The notes beneath the pieces were generated by a model. It saw only the letters and a list, made by a program, of their open reading frames with translations, was not told the origin of the DNA and did no database searches. The translations under genes were made by a program, and so were the position numbers. Of a stretch of DNA of 64,000 nucleotides, positions 16,938 through 27,100 are shown piece after piece. The number at the start of each line of letters is the position of its first letter. Position 1 is the stretch's first letter. This stretch comes from AC-43 sp963728855 (lineage in GTDB: Bacteria; Actinomycetota; Actinomycetes; Mycobacteriales; Micromonosporaceae): contig CAVSLN010000001.1 in the NCBI GenBank assembly GCA_963728855.1, positions 434,001 through 498,000 on the forward strand, written 5' to 3'.

Positions 16938-17153
16938 TCACTTGCACCATGGATCTTCCGTGAGCACCTGCACGAGTTGGTCCGGTGTGATGCCATAGGC
17001 CGCGAGGAGCCGGCCCAACGCGGCGTAGTCGGCGAGAGCACCGGCGGGTGCTCCTTCGGCCTCCCAGACTCGGTACTGGACGCCGGATTCGTCCACGACC
17101 TGGTCGACCAGCCACCGCCGGTCTGGCGTGCGCCAGGTGCGGTCCACCGCCAT
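16938..17153 (-). CDS. Small hypothetical protein (71 aa)
   Basis: A 71-residue frame with ATG start (MAVDRTWRTPDRRWLVDQ). The acidic, balanced composition (VVDESGVQYRVWEAEG, ITPDQLVQVLTEDPW) indicates a real protein. No domain recognised; the C-terminal half could form two helices. It reads towards the 16652-16855 gene. Confidence 0.5.
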   Translation of the reverse strand: MAVDRTWRTPDRRWLVDQVVDESGVQYRVWEAEGAPAGALADYAALGRLLAAYGITPDQLVQVLTEDPWCK

Positions 17154-17161
17154 ACCTGAGG

Positions 17162-17400
17162 TCAGGAGCGAAGGCCGGCTGGCGGCGGGCGATTCGTGGA
17201 TCCCTGGCCGGGCGGCGCTCCGCCGAGGACGGCCCCACCGATGCCGATGACCCGCCGTGTGCGAAGGTTCTCCGCTCGCAGGACGCGAACGCGGTCCGCG
17301 TCCGCCCCGGCGTCCACCAGCAGTTGCAACGCCTCGGGTGCGCGCCAGGCGTCGCTGTCGATGTAGGTGGTCGCGGCCCTGTTAACCCGTCTTCTGCGGG
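17162..17400 (-). pseudogene. Hypothetical protein fragment, 5' end missing
   Basis: The last ~70 codons before the stop at 17162 have protein-like composition (TTYIDSDAWRAPEALQLLVD, then DRVRVLRAENLRTRRVIGIG), whereas the frame upstream of about 17400 degenerates into Arg/Thr-rich noise. No start codon lies at the transition, so this looks like the 3' end of a truncated gene. Family unknown. Confidence 0.35.
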
Positions 17401-17511
17401 CAGTGGCCGCGTCCGGTCTCGGGCGTGTCTCGGACGTGAGCGAGACTGACCGAGGCACCGGTAAGGCACCGGCGACCGATAGCGGCCATGGCGTCTGGGC
17501 GGTGGTTCGCG

Positions 17512-17711
17512 CGCCGTCCAGCCGGCGGCGGCGCCGGTCGGTGGTCAACCGCCCTACCCGCCACGGCAGCAGTACCCGCAGCAGCCGTATCCGCCGCAGC
17601 GGCAGTACCCACAGCAGGGCTACCCGCAGCAGAGGGCAGCAGCCGCAGCAGGTGCAGCAGCCGCAGCAGGCTCAGGACCCGCCGCTGCAGTACGGGCCGC
17701 CGCAGCAGTAA
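17512..17711 (+). pseudogene. Gln/Pro/Tyr-rich protein tail, frameshifted
   Basis: Two adjacent frames encode successive parts of a low-complexity Q/P/Y-rich tail: first PPRQQYPQQPYPPQRQYPQQ, then, after a one-base shift near 17635, QQPQQVQQPQQAQDPPLQYG ending at TAA. Such tails are common at the C-termini of actinobacterial membrane or signalling proteins. The rest of the gene is not present upstream, so this is a remnant. Confidence 0.4.
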
Positions 17712-17794
17712 CCCGCCGCGCTCGCGCGTCCAGTCCGGCGCCATCGGCGTCCCACCGGGCCGCGAGCGGCGGCCTGCACCGCGGCGGGGGTAGC

Positions 17795-18250
17795 GTGCCA
17801 GTCGTGCGGGGGCTCGGGGGCTGGATCGGCAAGACCGTGGACCTGTCCCATCCGCTGTCGGCCGCGCTGCCGCATCATCCGGAGGTCGAGCCGCCGAGCG
17901 TCGCGACGGTCGTCGGCTTCGGCCGGGACGGATACTCGCCGGTCGCTGGGACCTCGACGAGCACTCGGGCACCCACGTCGACGAGCCGGCGCACTCCACC
18001 GACGGCGGGCTGCCGGTCCATGCCATCCCGGCGGCCGACCTGGTTCTGATCGCGGCGGTCGTGGACATCCGCGAGCGGACGCGGACGAGCGCCGACGCCC
18101 TGCTGGAGGTCGAGGACGTCCTGGTCTGGGAGCGGCGCCACGGTCCGCTGCCCCGGTCGGGCGCGGTGCTGGCGCTGACCGGCTTGGCGGAGCGGATCCA
18201 CGACCATCGGCGGTACCCCGGCCTGGACGACACGCACGCTGCTCGCTCTT
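17795..18250 (+). pseudogene. Cyclase / kynurenine-formamidase-like protein, frameshifted
   Basis: The first frame gives a cyclase-family N-terminus (GKTVDLSHPLSAALPHHPEV). A shift near 17945 leads into a second frame with WDLDEHSGTHVDEPAHSTDG, the metal-binding HSGTHVDxPxH motif of the family, and then VLVWERRHGPLPRSGAVLAL. Beyond about 18240 the reading decays again. Intact family members hydrolyse N-formyl-type or related amides using a bound metal ion. With at least two breaks this copy should be inactive. Confidence 0.6.
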
Positions 18251-18543
18251 CACCGCACCGAGCCGGTCAGCCGTCCCGGTGTCGGCTCCCGTGTCGTGGA
18301 GGACTTCGAGACGCTGCTGTGTTTGGAGATCGAGGTCGAGCCGGGCGTGAGGATCATGACGTCGTTCGACTCACGCTGACCGCGTCCGGCGCGGTCTATG
18401 CCGGTGTCGGTGTGCGTCCAGCAAGGACAGCGACCTCCACAAGACCATGGCGCGGACCTTCGGAGCCATCGCCATGGAAGAGATCGGGCGACAGGTCCCC
18501 AAGCATCTGGAAAACAACACGCGCGGAGGGAGTTGCGGTTGCG
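18251..18543 (+). other. Degenerate coding debris
   Basis: Short protein-like runs appear in different frames (for example RVVEDFETLLCLEIEVEPGV, and HKTMARTFGAIAMEEIGRQV near 18440-18500), but none has both a start and a usable length. Most likely this is decayed sequence of the cyclase neighbourhood. Confidence 0.3.
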
Positions 18544-19029
18544 TCAGCGTGAGTCGGTGCGATCGGGCCGGAGCGATACGCTGGCGCCGACCGCGGTCAG
18601 CTGGTCGGACAGCACCGTCATCTCGGCGGGCGTCCCGGTGAGCCCAGGCCCGGTGAGGTCGGCGTAAGCTTCGGCCGCTTCAACGAGCGTGGCCCCTCGC
18701 CTACGGAACACGGCGAGCAGCTTGAGCCGCACTGCTCGGCTGTCGTCCGGGTCGGCGTGCAGCCGCGTGAGACCGACCCTCGCGATGAGCGCTTGACGCA
18801 CGTCGTCGCCATCGTCGAACGCGACGGCCCACTCACGCAGCTCGTCGGCCCGGCCACAGCCCCCGCACCGAGACGAGATGATCCACACCACGCGATCACC
18901 TTCGATTACCTCGGCAACGGTGCTCGACGTCGTCCCATGACAGTCGAAACACGCTTCGATGAGCTCATCGCCGATCAGCTCCGCCTCACCCACACCGACG
19001 ACGGTAGACCCAGCCGGCGATACCGGCAT
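18544..19029 (-). CDS. Hypothetical protein with two Cys pairs (161 aa)
   Basis: A 161-residue frame with ATG start (MPVSPAGSTVVGVGEAELIG). It carries CFDCHG near residue 27 and CGGCG near residue 55, a spacing that suggests a small zinc-binding unit, followed by a helical C-terminal half (DELREWAVAFDDGDDVRQAL, EAAEAYADLTG). The family is not recognised. The composition is clearly coding, and it is one of the few intact genes in the 16.6-20.9 kb decay region. Confidence 0.55.
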   Translation of the reverse strand: MPVSPAGSTVVGVGEAELIGDELIEACFDCHGTTSSTVAEVIEGDRVVWIISSRCGGCGRADELREWAVAFDDGDDVRQALIARVGLTRLHADPDDSRAVRLKLLAVFRRRGATLVEAAEAYADLTGPGLTGTPAEMTVLSDQLTAVGASVSLRPDRTDSR

Positions 19030-19235
19030 CGGTTGGAACGCGGTTCACGGATCCCCACTACCCGGATCTGGCCGCGATCCGCGCTTTGATCAGACACCCG
19101 CACATGCCGCGACCCGCCCGGCCTTACTGATCAGCCGTGACCCGCGCGGCGTGCTGATGTGGCCCATGCGTCCGGCCAGTGGTCAACCTCCGCCGGCGTG
19201 CGAAACAGGATCACGGTCGGCATGGCCGGGTCGGC

Positions 19236-19568
19236 CCGCCGGGCTCGCAGGAGCGGGTCATCGGTATCGACGACGTCCGACAGGACATCGCAATGCTGCG
19301 GACCCCGGACGGCCACGGCCGAATCGAGCTGGCGATGTTCCACACGCCGAAGGCGATCAGCGCCGAGCCGAAGGATGCACCGGCGAACACGCTGGGCATT
19401 CGTCGCATCATGTTCGCCGTCGACGACATCGAGGACGTCGTTGCCCGCCTGCGCACCCACGGCGCCGAACTCGTCGGCGAGCTGGCGCAGTACGAGGACA
19501 TCTATCGGCTCTGCTACGTCCGCGGCCCCGAGGGCATCATTGTCGGACTGGCCGAACAGCTCAGCTGA
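19236..19568 (+). pseudogene. VOC (glyoxalase-fold) protein, N-terminally truncated
   Basis: The frame encodes the second half of a VOC-superfamily protein (VIGIDDVRQDIAMLRTPDGH, NTLGIRRIMFAVDDIEDVVA, RLCYVRGPEGIIVGLAEQLS). The first beta-alpha-beta-beta-beta unit that should precede it is absent; sequence upstream of about 19236 is unrelated. VOC proteins bind a metal with residues from both halves, so this product should not function. Confidence 0.6.
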
Positions 19569-19608
19569 AGGCCGCCGAAGGGTGTGGGTGCCGAAAAGTG
19601 TGGTCACC

Positions 19609-20674
19609 TTATGCGGCCTGCGCATATTCGTGGATGAGGCCGCCGAGTCGATCTCGTCGCAGGACGCGGATGTTGTCGCCCGGACGGGCCGTCGGTAGGG
19701 GTCGTAGTGGTGCGGCTTGGTCCAGCGATCGGTGGGGCCGATGGGTGTTGTAGTGATCCACATATTCGGTCATGGCGGCCTGCAACTGCCGCTGGTTGAG
19801 GATCAGCATGCGGTCCAGCAGCTCGCGACGAAGGGTGCCCACCCAGCGTTCCGCGTGGCAGTTCGTCCGGGCGCCTGCGGCGGGGTCAGGAGGATGCGGA
19901 TGCCTTCGCTGGCGAACACGGCGTCGAACATGCCGCTGAACTTGGTGTCACGGTCGCGGATCAGGAACGTCACGGTGGCCGCTTGGTCGGCGAGTTCCAT
20001 GAGCAGGTTACGGGCTTGCTGCGCAACCCACTCACCAGTCGGGTTGGTGGTGATGCCCAGCAGGTGCACCCTGCGGGTGGAGATCTCCATCACGAACAGG
20101 AACATAGAGGCGGGTGAACAGCAGGGTGTCTACGTGGCAGAAGTCGGTCGCCAGGATCGTGTGGGCCTGGGCGGTCAGGAACTGCCGCCAGGTCGGGCCG
20201 CTACGTTGCGGTCGGGGGTCGATGCCCGCCTGTTTGAGGATGCGCCACACGGTGCTGGGTGCCACCCGGTATCCGAGTCCGGCCAGCTCGCCCTGGATGC
20301 GTCGGTACCCCCAGGTCGAGTTGTCCGCGGCCATCTGCAGCACCAACCGGCGGACCTCCGCTTTGGTGCTGGGCCGTCCGGGACGCTGGTGGTCGGGTCC
20401 AGTACCGCTTGACCAGGGCCCGGTGCCAGCGCATCAGGGTGGCTGGGGTGATGAATAGGTTCGCCCGACGTGCCTTGGGTAGCAGTCCGGCCAGGGCGGT
20501 GATCAGCGCCCGGTCTGCCCACGAGCGCCGCGGCCGTTTGACCTGACGGCGCAGGACAGCGTTCTCGTGCCGTAGCAGGAGGATCTCCGCCGTCTTCGCG
20601 GTGTCGCTGCGGATCATCAGGGTCAGCCAGGCGAGGAGTTGCCGGAAGATCAGGTAGACGAAGGTCAACGCCAT
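19609..20674 (-). pseudogene. DDE integrase-core transposase, three frameshifts
   Basis: Read leftward from ATG 20674 (MALTFVYLIFRQLLAWLTLM), the protein has a leucine-zipper/HTH part (LLRHENAVLRRQVKRPRRSW) and a retroviral-integrase-type core (TDFCHVDTLLFTRLY, LIRDRDTKFSGMFDAVFASE, HAERWVGTLRRELLDRMLIL). It is a type common in actinomycetes. Frame changes are needed near 20405, 20105 and 19865. The catalytic residues are spread over different frames, so the copy is dead unless the sequence contains errors. No terminal repeats were recognised. Confidence 0.75.
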
Positions 20675-20780
20675 GCCTGACCAACGACGACCAACCCGCC
20701 GGGACTCACTCCCGCTGAACCAGCAGCTCAGGGCGCCGACGCGAGTATTCGGCACCCACACCCACAGGCGCTGCGCACCC

Positions 20781-20921
20781 GCCGCGCGGCCATCGAGGCA
20801 CCAACGCGAGGAGCTGCTGCGCTGGCGTGACGCCGGCACGTTGCCCGACGAGGAATTGCGGGTGCTGGCACGCGAGCTGGACCACGAGGAGGGCCTGCTG
20901 CCGGACCGGCCCAACGCCTGA
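20781..20921 (+). pseudogene. Na+/H+ antiporter C-terminal remnant
   Basis: The last ~45 codons before the TGA at 20921 read RHQREELLRWRDAGTLPDEE and LRVLARELDHEEGLLP, a pattern I recognise from the cytoplasmic tails of actinobacterial CPA1-type Na+/H+ antiporters. No membrane segments precede it; the upstream part is unrelated sequence next to a broken transposase. Remnant only. Confidence 0.5.
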
Positions 20922-20992
20922 ACCGGCTCGGAAACCGATGGTGCTGATCCGTTCCGCCATTCACGCTTGCTTGCTGGCAGTTGACGTGATCG

Positions 20993-23900
20993 ATGACCAA
21001 TGCACAATTGGACGTACGCTTGTCGGCAATGTCCCGCGGTCTTGAGCGCGCATCGTGGCGCGGCCCCCGTCGCGGGCGGTGGCCGTTCGCATTGGGGGAC
21101 CGTGTGGGCGATTTCAGGTCGATACCGTCCATGTTCGAAGAACTGGTACGACTCCATCCGGACAGGCCCGCGATCGTCTGCGCGGAGGACGGCAGTACGC
21201 TCTCCTACGCTGAGACCGACCACTTGACGCGCACATTCGCCTTGACTCTGGCGCGATTGGGCGTACGCACAGGAAGCATCGTGGCGGTGCTCCTCGGCAG
21301 CTCCGTCCAGCTTCCCGTGGTATATCTAGCCATCCTGCGACTGCGGGCGATCTTCGTTCCGCTGGACCCTTTCTGGCCCGCTCCGGTCATCGCTGAACGT
21401 CTGGATCTGTTGAGCCCTCAGCTCATTGTCCGGCTACCCACGTGTGAGGTGGGACCCGCATTCGAACATCTGGCCGTCACGGTCGACGCCGACGCCTCGG
21501 CGGATGAATTCGGCGAAGTGTTCGATCCGATACCCGAAGACCTGGTTTACGGGATTTTCACCTCCGGCACCACCGGCGGAAAACCCAAGTGTGCGATGAA
21601 CTACCACCGTGGACTGAGCAACCGGTTCCAGTTCATGACGTCAATGTTCGCACCTGCCGAGGAGCAGGTTGTTCTGCTCACGAGTGGCCCCACGTATGAC
21701 ACTTCCGTGTGGCAGCTGCTGTGGCCACTGACGGTCGGTGCCAGGATCGTCATCGCGTCCGCAAAGGAGATGGCCAACCTGGAACAGGTGGTCCAGCACA
21801 TCAGGCTCAGGCGCATAACGTTCGTGGACTTCGTACCCATGATGCTGACGGCGCTCATGGGCCTGGTCAAGGACAGTTCTCGGACGGTCAGCGATCTCGC
21901 CTCGCTGCGCCACGTCATCGTCGGTGGTGAGTCGGTGCCTCCGGACACGGTCCACCAATTCCGTCGGCTGCTTCCCGGCGCACGGTTCGTCAGCGCCTAC
22001 GGACCCACCGAAGCCTCGATCGGCGTCGTCTTCCACAGCATCGAGCACCGCGATGTCGAACGAGTTCCGTTGGGCAGGGCCATCAGCGGCTGCTTCGCCA
22101 TCGTCGTCGACGAGACGCTCGCCGAGCAGCCGACCGGGAGCGTCGGTCAGATCGTGATCGGCGGTCGCTGCGTCGGGGCCGGCTACCTTCACGACCAGCA
22201 GCGAACGGCCCGCGCGTTCGTGGACAACCCCTTCCCCGACCGACCTGGGCCGAAGGTTTACCTCACTGGCGACCTCGGCTATGTGGACGAGGCCGGCCGG
22301 CTGCACTTCTCCGGTCGGATGGACCACGAGATCAAGGTGAATGGCGTGCGGATCGAGCTCGGCGAGATCGAGCGCGCGGCCGGGACGTACCCGGGTGTCC
22401 GGAGCGCGGCGGTCGTGCCCTTCGCCGGCACCGCCGCCGCCTCGTTGGCGCTGTTTGTCGCGGCGTCACCGGGACTCAGCGAGTCCGGTCTGCGCCGGCA
22501 CCTCGGAGCCCGCCTGCCTCGCCAGCTCGTGCCGGCGCAGTGCTTTGTCCTGGATCACCTTCCGCTCTCCGCGCACGGGAAGATCGACCGGCAACACCTG
22601 CGCTCCCTCGTCGAGGCACGCCGGGAGGCGGCTGTCCAGGAGGTTCTCGTACACCACACGTCGCGGCACCACCGTCTCGTGTCGACCATCGTGCCGTTCC
22701 TGGACGGCCGCCGTCCGGGCGACGACGAGAACTTCCTGGACGCGGGAGGCGACTCCTTGCGTGCCGTTGCGATCGTGTACGCGCTGTCGCGAACGTTCGG
22801 CGTGCCGCTGAGCGTAGGAGACCTGCTGGAAAACCCCTCCGTGAAGGCGCTGGAGGCGCTGATCACCGGCCGTTCGCGCTCGCCCGTCACCGAGCCGCGT
22901 GCCGACGACGGGGTGCACGCGGCGCTCATGGAGGCCGACGCCCGGATGGCCGCCCCGTCGATCGACCGCTGGACCGGGCATGACCCGACGGCGTGTCGCC
23001 ACGTGCTGCTCACCGGCGGGACGGGATACATCGGGAGCCGTCTTGCCAGCGCTCTACTCGAGGACGACGATCTGACGGTGACCTGCCTAGTGAGGGCATC
23101 CTCCGACGATGCCGCCACCGGCCGTGTGCAGGCCGTGCTGAGACGTCTGGGCTTGTGGCGCGAGACGTTCGAGGGCCGGTTGACCGGTCTGGCCGCGGAT
23201 CTCGCCGATCCCAGGTTCGGGCTGGCGACGTGCGCCTGGACCCACCTGGACGATCGGATCGATGTGATCGTGCACGCGGCGGCCAGGGTCAGCTTCCTCG
23301 ACGACTACGCGGCGCACCGCCCGCACAACGTCATCGGTACCGCAGAGGTCCTCCGGCTGGCCGCGGGGCGACGGGTGAAGCCGCTGTACCACCTGTCGAC
23401 GTTGGCCGTGCTCAACAGGATGTCCTGCGGGTCCGGGACGATCCCCGAGGACGTCGATATGGCACAGATCCCTCGTCCCGGCGGTGGCTACGCTCAGTCC
23501 AAGTGGGTGGCTGAAAGAATTCTGGCGAACGCCCGGCGTGCCGGGGCACTTGTCACGGTGCTGCGGCTCGGCGAGGTCATGCCGGCGGCCGACAATGGCG
23601 AACCGAATGCGAAAGCCTTGACGCATCTCGTCCTGTCGACGATGCAACATCTCGGTATCGCACCCACGACGGCCCTCCGATCGGACTACAGCCCCGTCAG
23701 CTACGTTGCCGAGCGCGTCGTGCGTTTCGTGCGGGACGCCACCCTGGTCGGCCGGACCGTACACATCTTCCACCCCGAGAGCGTCGACTACACGACAATC
23801 CCACGCGTGGACGGAAGCCCGGTCGCGCGCGTCCCGGACCTCGAGTTCGCCGCTGCCGTGCGTCGAATGGCCGCCGCCGGAGCCAGGACGGACGTGGCGG

Positions 23901-24100
23901 TGCTGGCCGCCCTGCTGTCGGCACGAGCCGGCACCGCCGGTACGCCGGCCGAACAGGTCCTGGCCGGCCTCCTGACGGACAACCCGCGACTGTTCGGACG
24001 GGAGACGTGCCGCCTCATGGACGAGCGAGGCGCGTTCCCCGAAGAGCCGCTGCACCCGCACATGACCGCGTGTCGCTGGCGCTTGGCCGTTGCCACGTAG
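20993..24100 (+). CDS. Stand-alone NRPS-like A-T-R enzyme (carboxylate/amino-acid reductase)
   Basis: A protein of up to 1035 residues that activates a carboxylic acid, loads it on a carrier domain and releases it reductively. The adenylation domain (about 40-520) shows FTSGTTGGKPK, YDTSVWQ, SAYGPTEAS, GDLGYVDEAGRLHFSGR and the catalytic lysine in HGKIDRQHL. The carrier domain has its phosphopantetheine serine in GGDSL (about residue 585). The reductase domain (from about 669) is an extended SDR with GGTGYIGSRL and YAQSK (Tyr/Lys). Asp in YDTSVW occupies the position that binds an alpha-amino group in peptide synthetases, favouring an amino acid (inference). No condensation domain exists. ATG 21029 is an alternative start, preceded by a possible TTGACG-16 bp-CACAAT promoter. 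Confidence 0.85.
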   Translation: MTNAQLDVRLSAMSRGLERASWRGPRRGRWPFALGDRVGDFRSIPSMFEELVRLHPDRPAIVCAEDGSTLSYAETDHLTRTFALTLARLGVRTGSIVAVLLGSSVQLPVVYLAILRLRAIFVPLDPFWPAPVIAERLDLLSPQLIVRLPTCEVGPAFEHLAVTVDADASADEFGEVFDPIPEDLVYGIFTSGTTGGKPKCAMNYHRGLSNRFQFMTSMFAPAEEQVVLLTSGPTYDTSVWQLLWPLTVGARIVIASAKEMANLEQVVQHIRLRRITFVDFVPMMLTALMGLVKDSSRTVSDLASLRHVIVGGESVPPDTVHQFRRLLPGARFVSAYGPTEASIGVVFHSIEHRDVERVPLGRAISGCFAIVVDETLAEQPTGSVGQIVIGGRCVGAGYLHDQQRTARAFVDNPFPDRPGPKVYLTGDLGYVDEAGRLHFSGRMDHEIKVNGVRIELGEIERAAGTYPGVRSAAVVPFAGTAAASLALFVAASPGLSESGLRRHLGARLPRQLVPAQCFVLDHLPLSAHGKIDRQHLRSLVEARREAAVQEVLVHHTSRHHRLVSTIVPFLDGRRPGDDENFLDAGGDSLRAVAIVYALSRTFGVPLSVGDLLENPSVKALEALITGRSRSPVTEPRADDGVHAALMEADARMAAPSIDRWTGHDPTACRHVLLTGGTGYIGSRLASALLEDDDLTVTCLVRASSDDAATGRVQAVLRRLGLWRETFEGRLTGLAADLADPRFGLATCAWTHLDDRIDVIVHAAARVSFLDDYAAHRPHNVIGTAEVLRLAAGRRVKPLYHLSTLAVLNRMSCGSGTIPEDVDMAQIPRPGGGYAQSKWVAERILANARRAGALVTVLRLGEVMPAADNGEPNAKALTHLVLSTMQHLGIAPTTALRSDYSPVSYVAERVVRFVRDATLVGRTVHIFHPESVDYTTIPRVDGSPVARVPDLEFAAAVRRMAAAGARTDVAVLAALLSARAGTAGTPAEQVLAGLLTDNPRLFGRETCRLMDERGAFPEEPLHPHMTACRWRLAVAT

Positions 24101-24185
24101 TGGATGCGCCCTCCTGTCACCGGAGTCATCGCACAGCTGCTGAGTTGGCCTGGACAAGGGGCCGCACTACAGGGGAGGACAGCCA

Positions 24186-27100
24186 GTGCGACGCGGGATC
24201 ACACGGGCGGCCGTTGCGACGGGTATCTCCACCCTGCTCGCGATCGGCATCGGGGTACTGACCAACGTCGCCACCCAGAGGTGGAACTGGCCCATGGTGC
24301 TGTCCTTGGCGCTGCTGGGCATCGTGTGGGTGGGGTTCGAGATCGCGCGGATCAGTCACCCCCGGGACCCGGCCGACCCGACCCGACCGGCCCGGCCCGA
24401 GGTCGAGCCCGACGAACCGACCAGACCTCAGGTGCCGTGGATGGCGCCGCCTCTGGACAGGATCATCGAGCGGGCTGAGTTCGTCGACCTGTTGCTGACC
24501 TCGCTCGTGTTGCCGGGAGTAGGTCAGATCGGCCTTACGGCCGCGCTTCACGGAGCGGGCGGGCTGGGTAAGACCACGCTGGCGGCATGGGCCGCTCATC
24601 GGCCCGAGATCCGTGACCGTTACCCCGGGGGCCTGCTGTGGGTGACCATCGGGCAGGAGGTTCGCGGAGCGGATCTGGCCGGGAGGATCAACGACCTGTC
24701 CTTCATCCTAAGTGGCAAACGCCCGGCGATCATCGACCCGGACGCCGCAGGGGCGGAGCTGGGCCGGCTTCTGGACGAACAAGGCCAGCCGACGCTGCTG
24801 GTGATCGATGACGTCTGGGAATCCAGACAACTGCGTGCCTTCCGGTTCGGCGGCCGTGTGTGCAGCCGGCTGGTGACCACGCGGATCGCCGGTCTGCTGC
24901 CGCCGGACTGGCTGTCGATACCGGTACGGACCATGTCCTTGGAGCAAGCCATGCTCATGGTGACCGGCGGGGTGCCGGAGCTTCCACCCGGGCTGGCGGA
25001 ACGTCTCGCCGAGGCGGCGGGGCGGTGGCCGGTGCTGCTCCAGCTTGTCAACGGAGCCCTGCGGAAGCGCACGCTCCGCGGCGAGTCGCCCGCCGACTCC
25101 GGGAAGGCGATCATCGACACGCTGCTCGCGGAGGGACCGGCGGCCTTCGACCCCACCATGTCCGCGGACCGTAGCCAGGCGGTGGCCGCCACCGTGGGCG
25201 CGAGCCTCGCCCTGTTGAGCGAGGACGACCAGGCACGGTGCCTGGACTTGGGCATCTTTCCCGAGGACGTGAGTATCCCCGCGGACGCGCTGAGGTTGCT
25301 GTGGAACCTAACCCGCGTCGACTCCCTGTGCGAGGAGTTGGTCGAGCTGGGCCTTGCCACGGACTATCGGCTGGAGTCATCGGGTCACCATCTCAAGCTC
25401 CACGACTCGGTCCGCGCCTTCTTCCGCAGCCGGCGACGAGGTGAGGACGGTAGGACGGTACAACGACGGTTCCTCCACGCTGCGCGGTCGTTGGTCGCAC
25501 GACCGGGCGACGACTGGTCCTCGCTTCCGTCCACCGGACTTTACCTGTGGCGCTACCTGCCGTGGCACATCCATGAGAGCGGCGACCTGAGTGGTCTGGC
25601 GAAGCTGGTGACCGACCTGAGGTGGGTCGAGGCGAAGACCCGCTACTTCGGCTCCGTGGTGCCGGCGATGGTGGACCTCGAGCTGAGCGACACGCGCGAG
25701 TCAGGAGTCCTGCGTCAGGTGCTGGCGCAGGATGTGGCGTTGCTGACCCCGATGGATCCGCCCGAGGCTCTCGGTGCCACCCTGGCGAGCCGGCTGACCG
25801 GAGTCCACGAACTGGAGACCGTGTTACGAGCGTACGAGTCGGCCCTGCCCTCGCCGCGACTGCGGGCCGCGTGGCCGCTGCCTGACCGGGCGAGAGTGGC
25901 GGAGGCGCCGGCGGAGGAGTCCGAAGGGCACGTGGGTAGCGTGTGGTCATGCGCGTTCTCGCCCGACGGCGGGTCGGTGGCGACCGTGAGCGACGACGGC
26001 ACAACGCGGTTGTGGAGGGTGTCCGACAGCTCGCAGGCGATGGTTCTGCGCAAGCATCGCGGCGGAGTCTGGGCCTGTGCCTTCTCTCCCGACGGAACCT
26101 TGCTGGCCACGACCAGCGACGACCACAGCGCCCGCCTCTGGCTCGTGCAGGACGGAACCGAGCACGCGGTCCTGAGCGGCCACACCGACTGGGTGCGCGG
26201 GTGTGACTTCTCGCCGGACGGCAGCGTGTTCGCCACTGCCAGCCACGACGGGACCATTCGCGTCTGGCAGCCGGGCGAGCTGGGTGCACACACGATCCTT
26301 GCCGGCCACACCGGTCCGGTGACCGGGTGCAGATTCTCCCCTGACGGAAGGCTGCTGGCCAGTACAGGGTTCGATGCGACCATCAGGCTCTGGCAGATGC
26401 CTGACGGAGCTCCGGCCAGCGTCCTGCGCGGCCATGCGAGCCAGGTGAACGACTGCTCGTTCTCCTGCGACGGCTCGACCCTCGCCAGCGTGTCGAGCGA
26501 TCTGACCGCGCGGCTCTGGTCCCTGGAGTCGATGCGTGAGCTGGCCGCACTCGACCATCCGATGATCCCGTACGGCTGCGCCTTCTCGCCGAAGGAGGAC
26601 CTGCTGGCCACCGCGAGTGCGGACGGGCGAATCAGGCTCTGGGACACCGCCAGCCGTACCGGGTCGGCCGCTCTGGACGGCCATATCGGACGGGTCTGGG
26701 ACTGCGCCTTCTCGCCCGACGGAACATTGCTCGCGAGCACCGGTTATGACCACACGACCCGATTGTGGGACGTCCGGGACGGAAGTTCGCGGGCGGTGCT
26801 GCCAGGGGCCGACTCCGTGAACGACAGCTGCGCGTTCTCCCCGGACGGCGCCGTTCTCGCCACCACGGCCAACGGCGCGGTGCGGTTCTACGCAACCGAC
26901 AGCGGCGCTACCGACCTGCTGAGGCAGATAGACTATTCGGGTTGGGCTTGGAGGTGCGACTACTCGCCGGACGGGGCGTTGCTGGGCACCGCCGCGTGGG
27001 ATCGCACCGTGCGACTATGGTGCACCGCGGACGGCGAGTTGGTCGCTGTCCTCGGCGGGCCTGATGGAGCGGCCAGCGACTGTGTCTTCTCTGCGGACGG

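Noticed and set aside
19131..19222. Minus-strand 30-codon ORF starting MPTVILFRTPAEVDHWPDAW
   Set aside because: Short, without ribosome binding site, and overlaps the edge of the VOC remnant; coding status cannot be supported.
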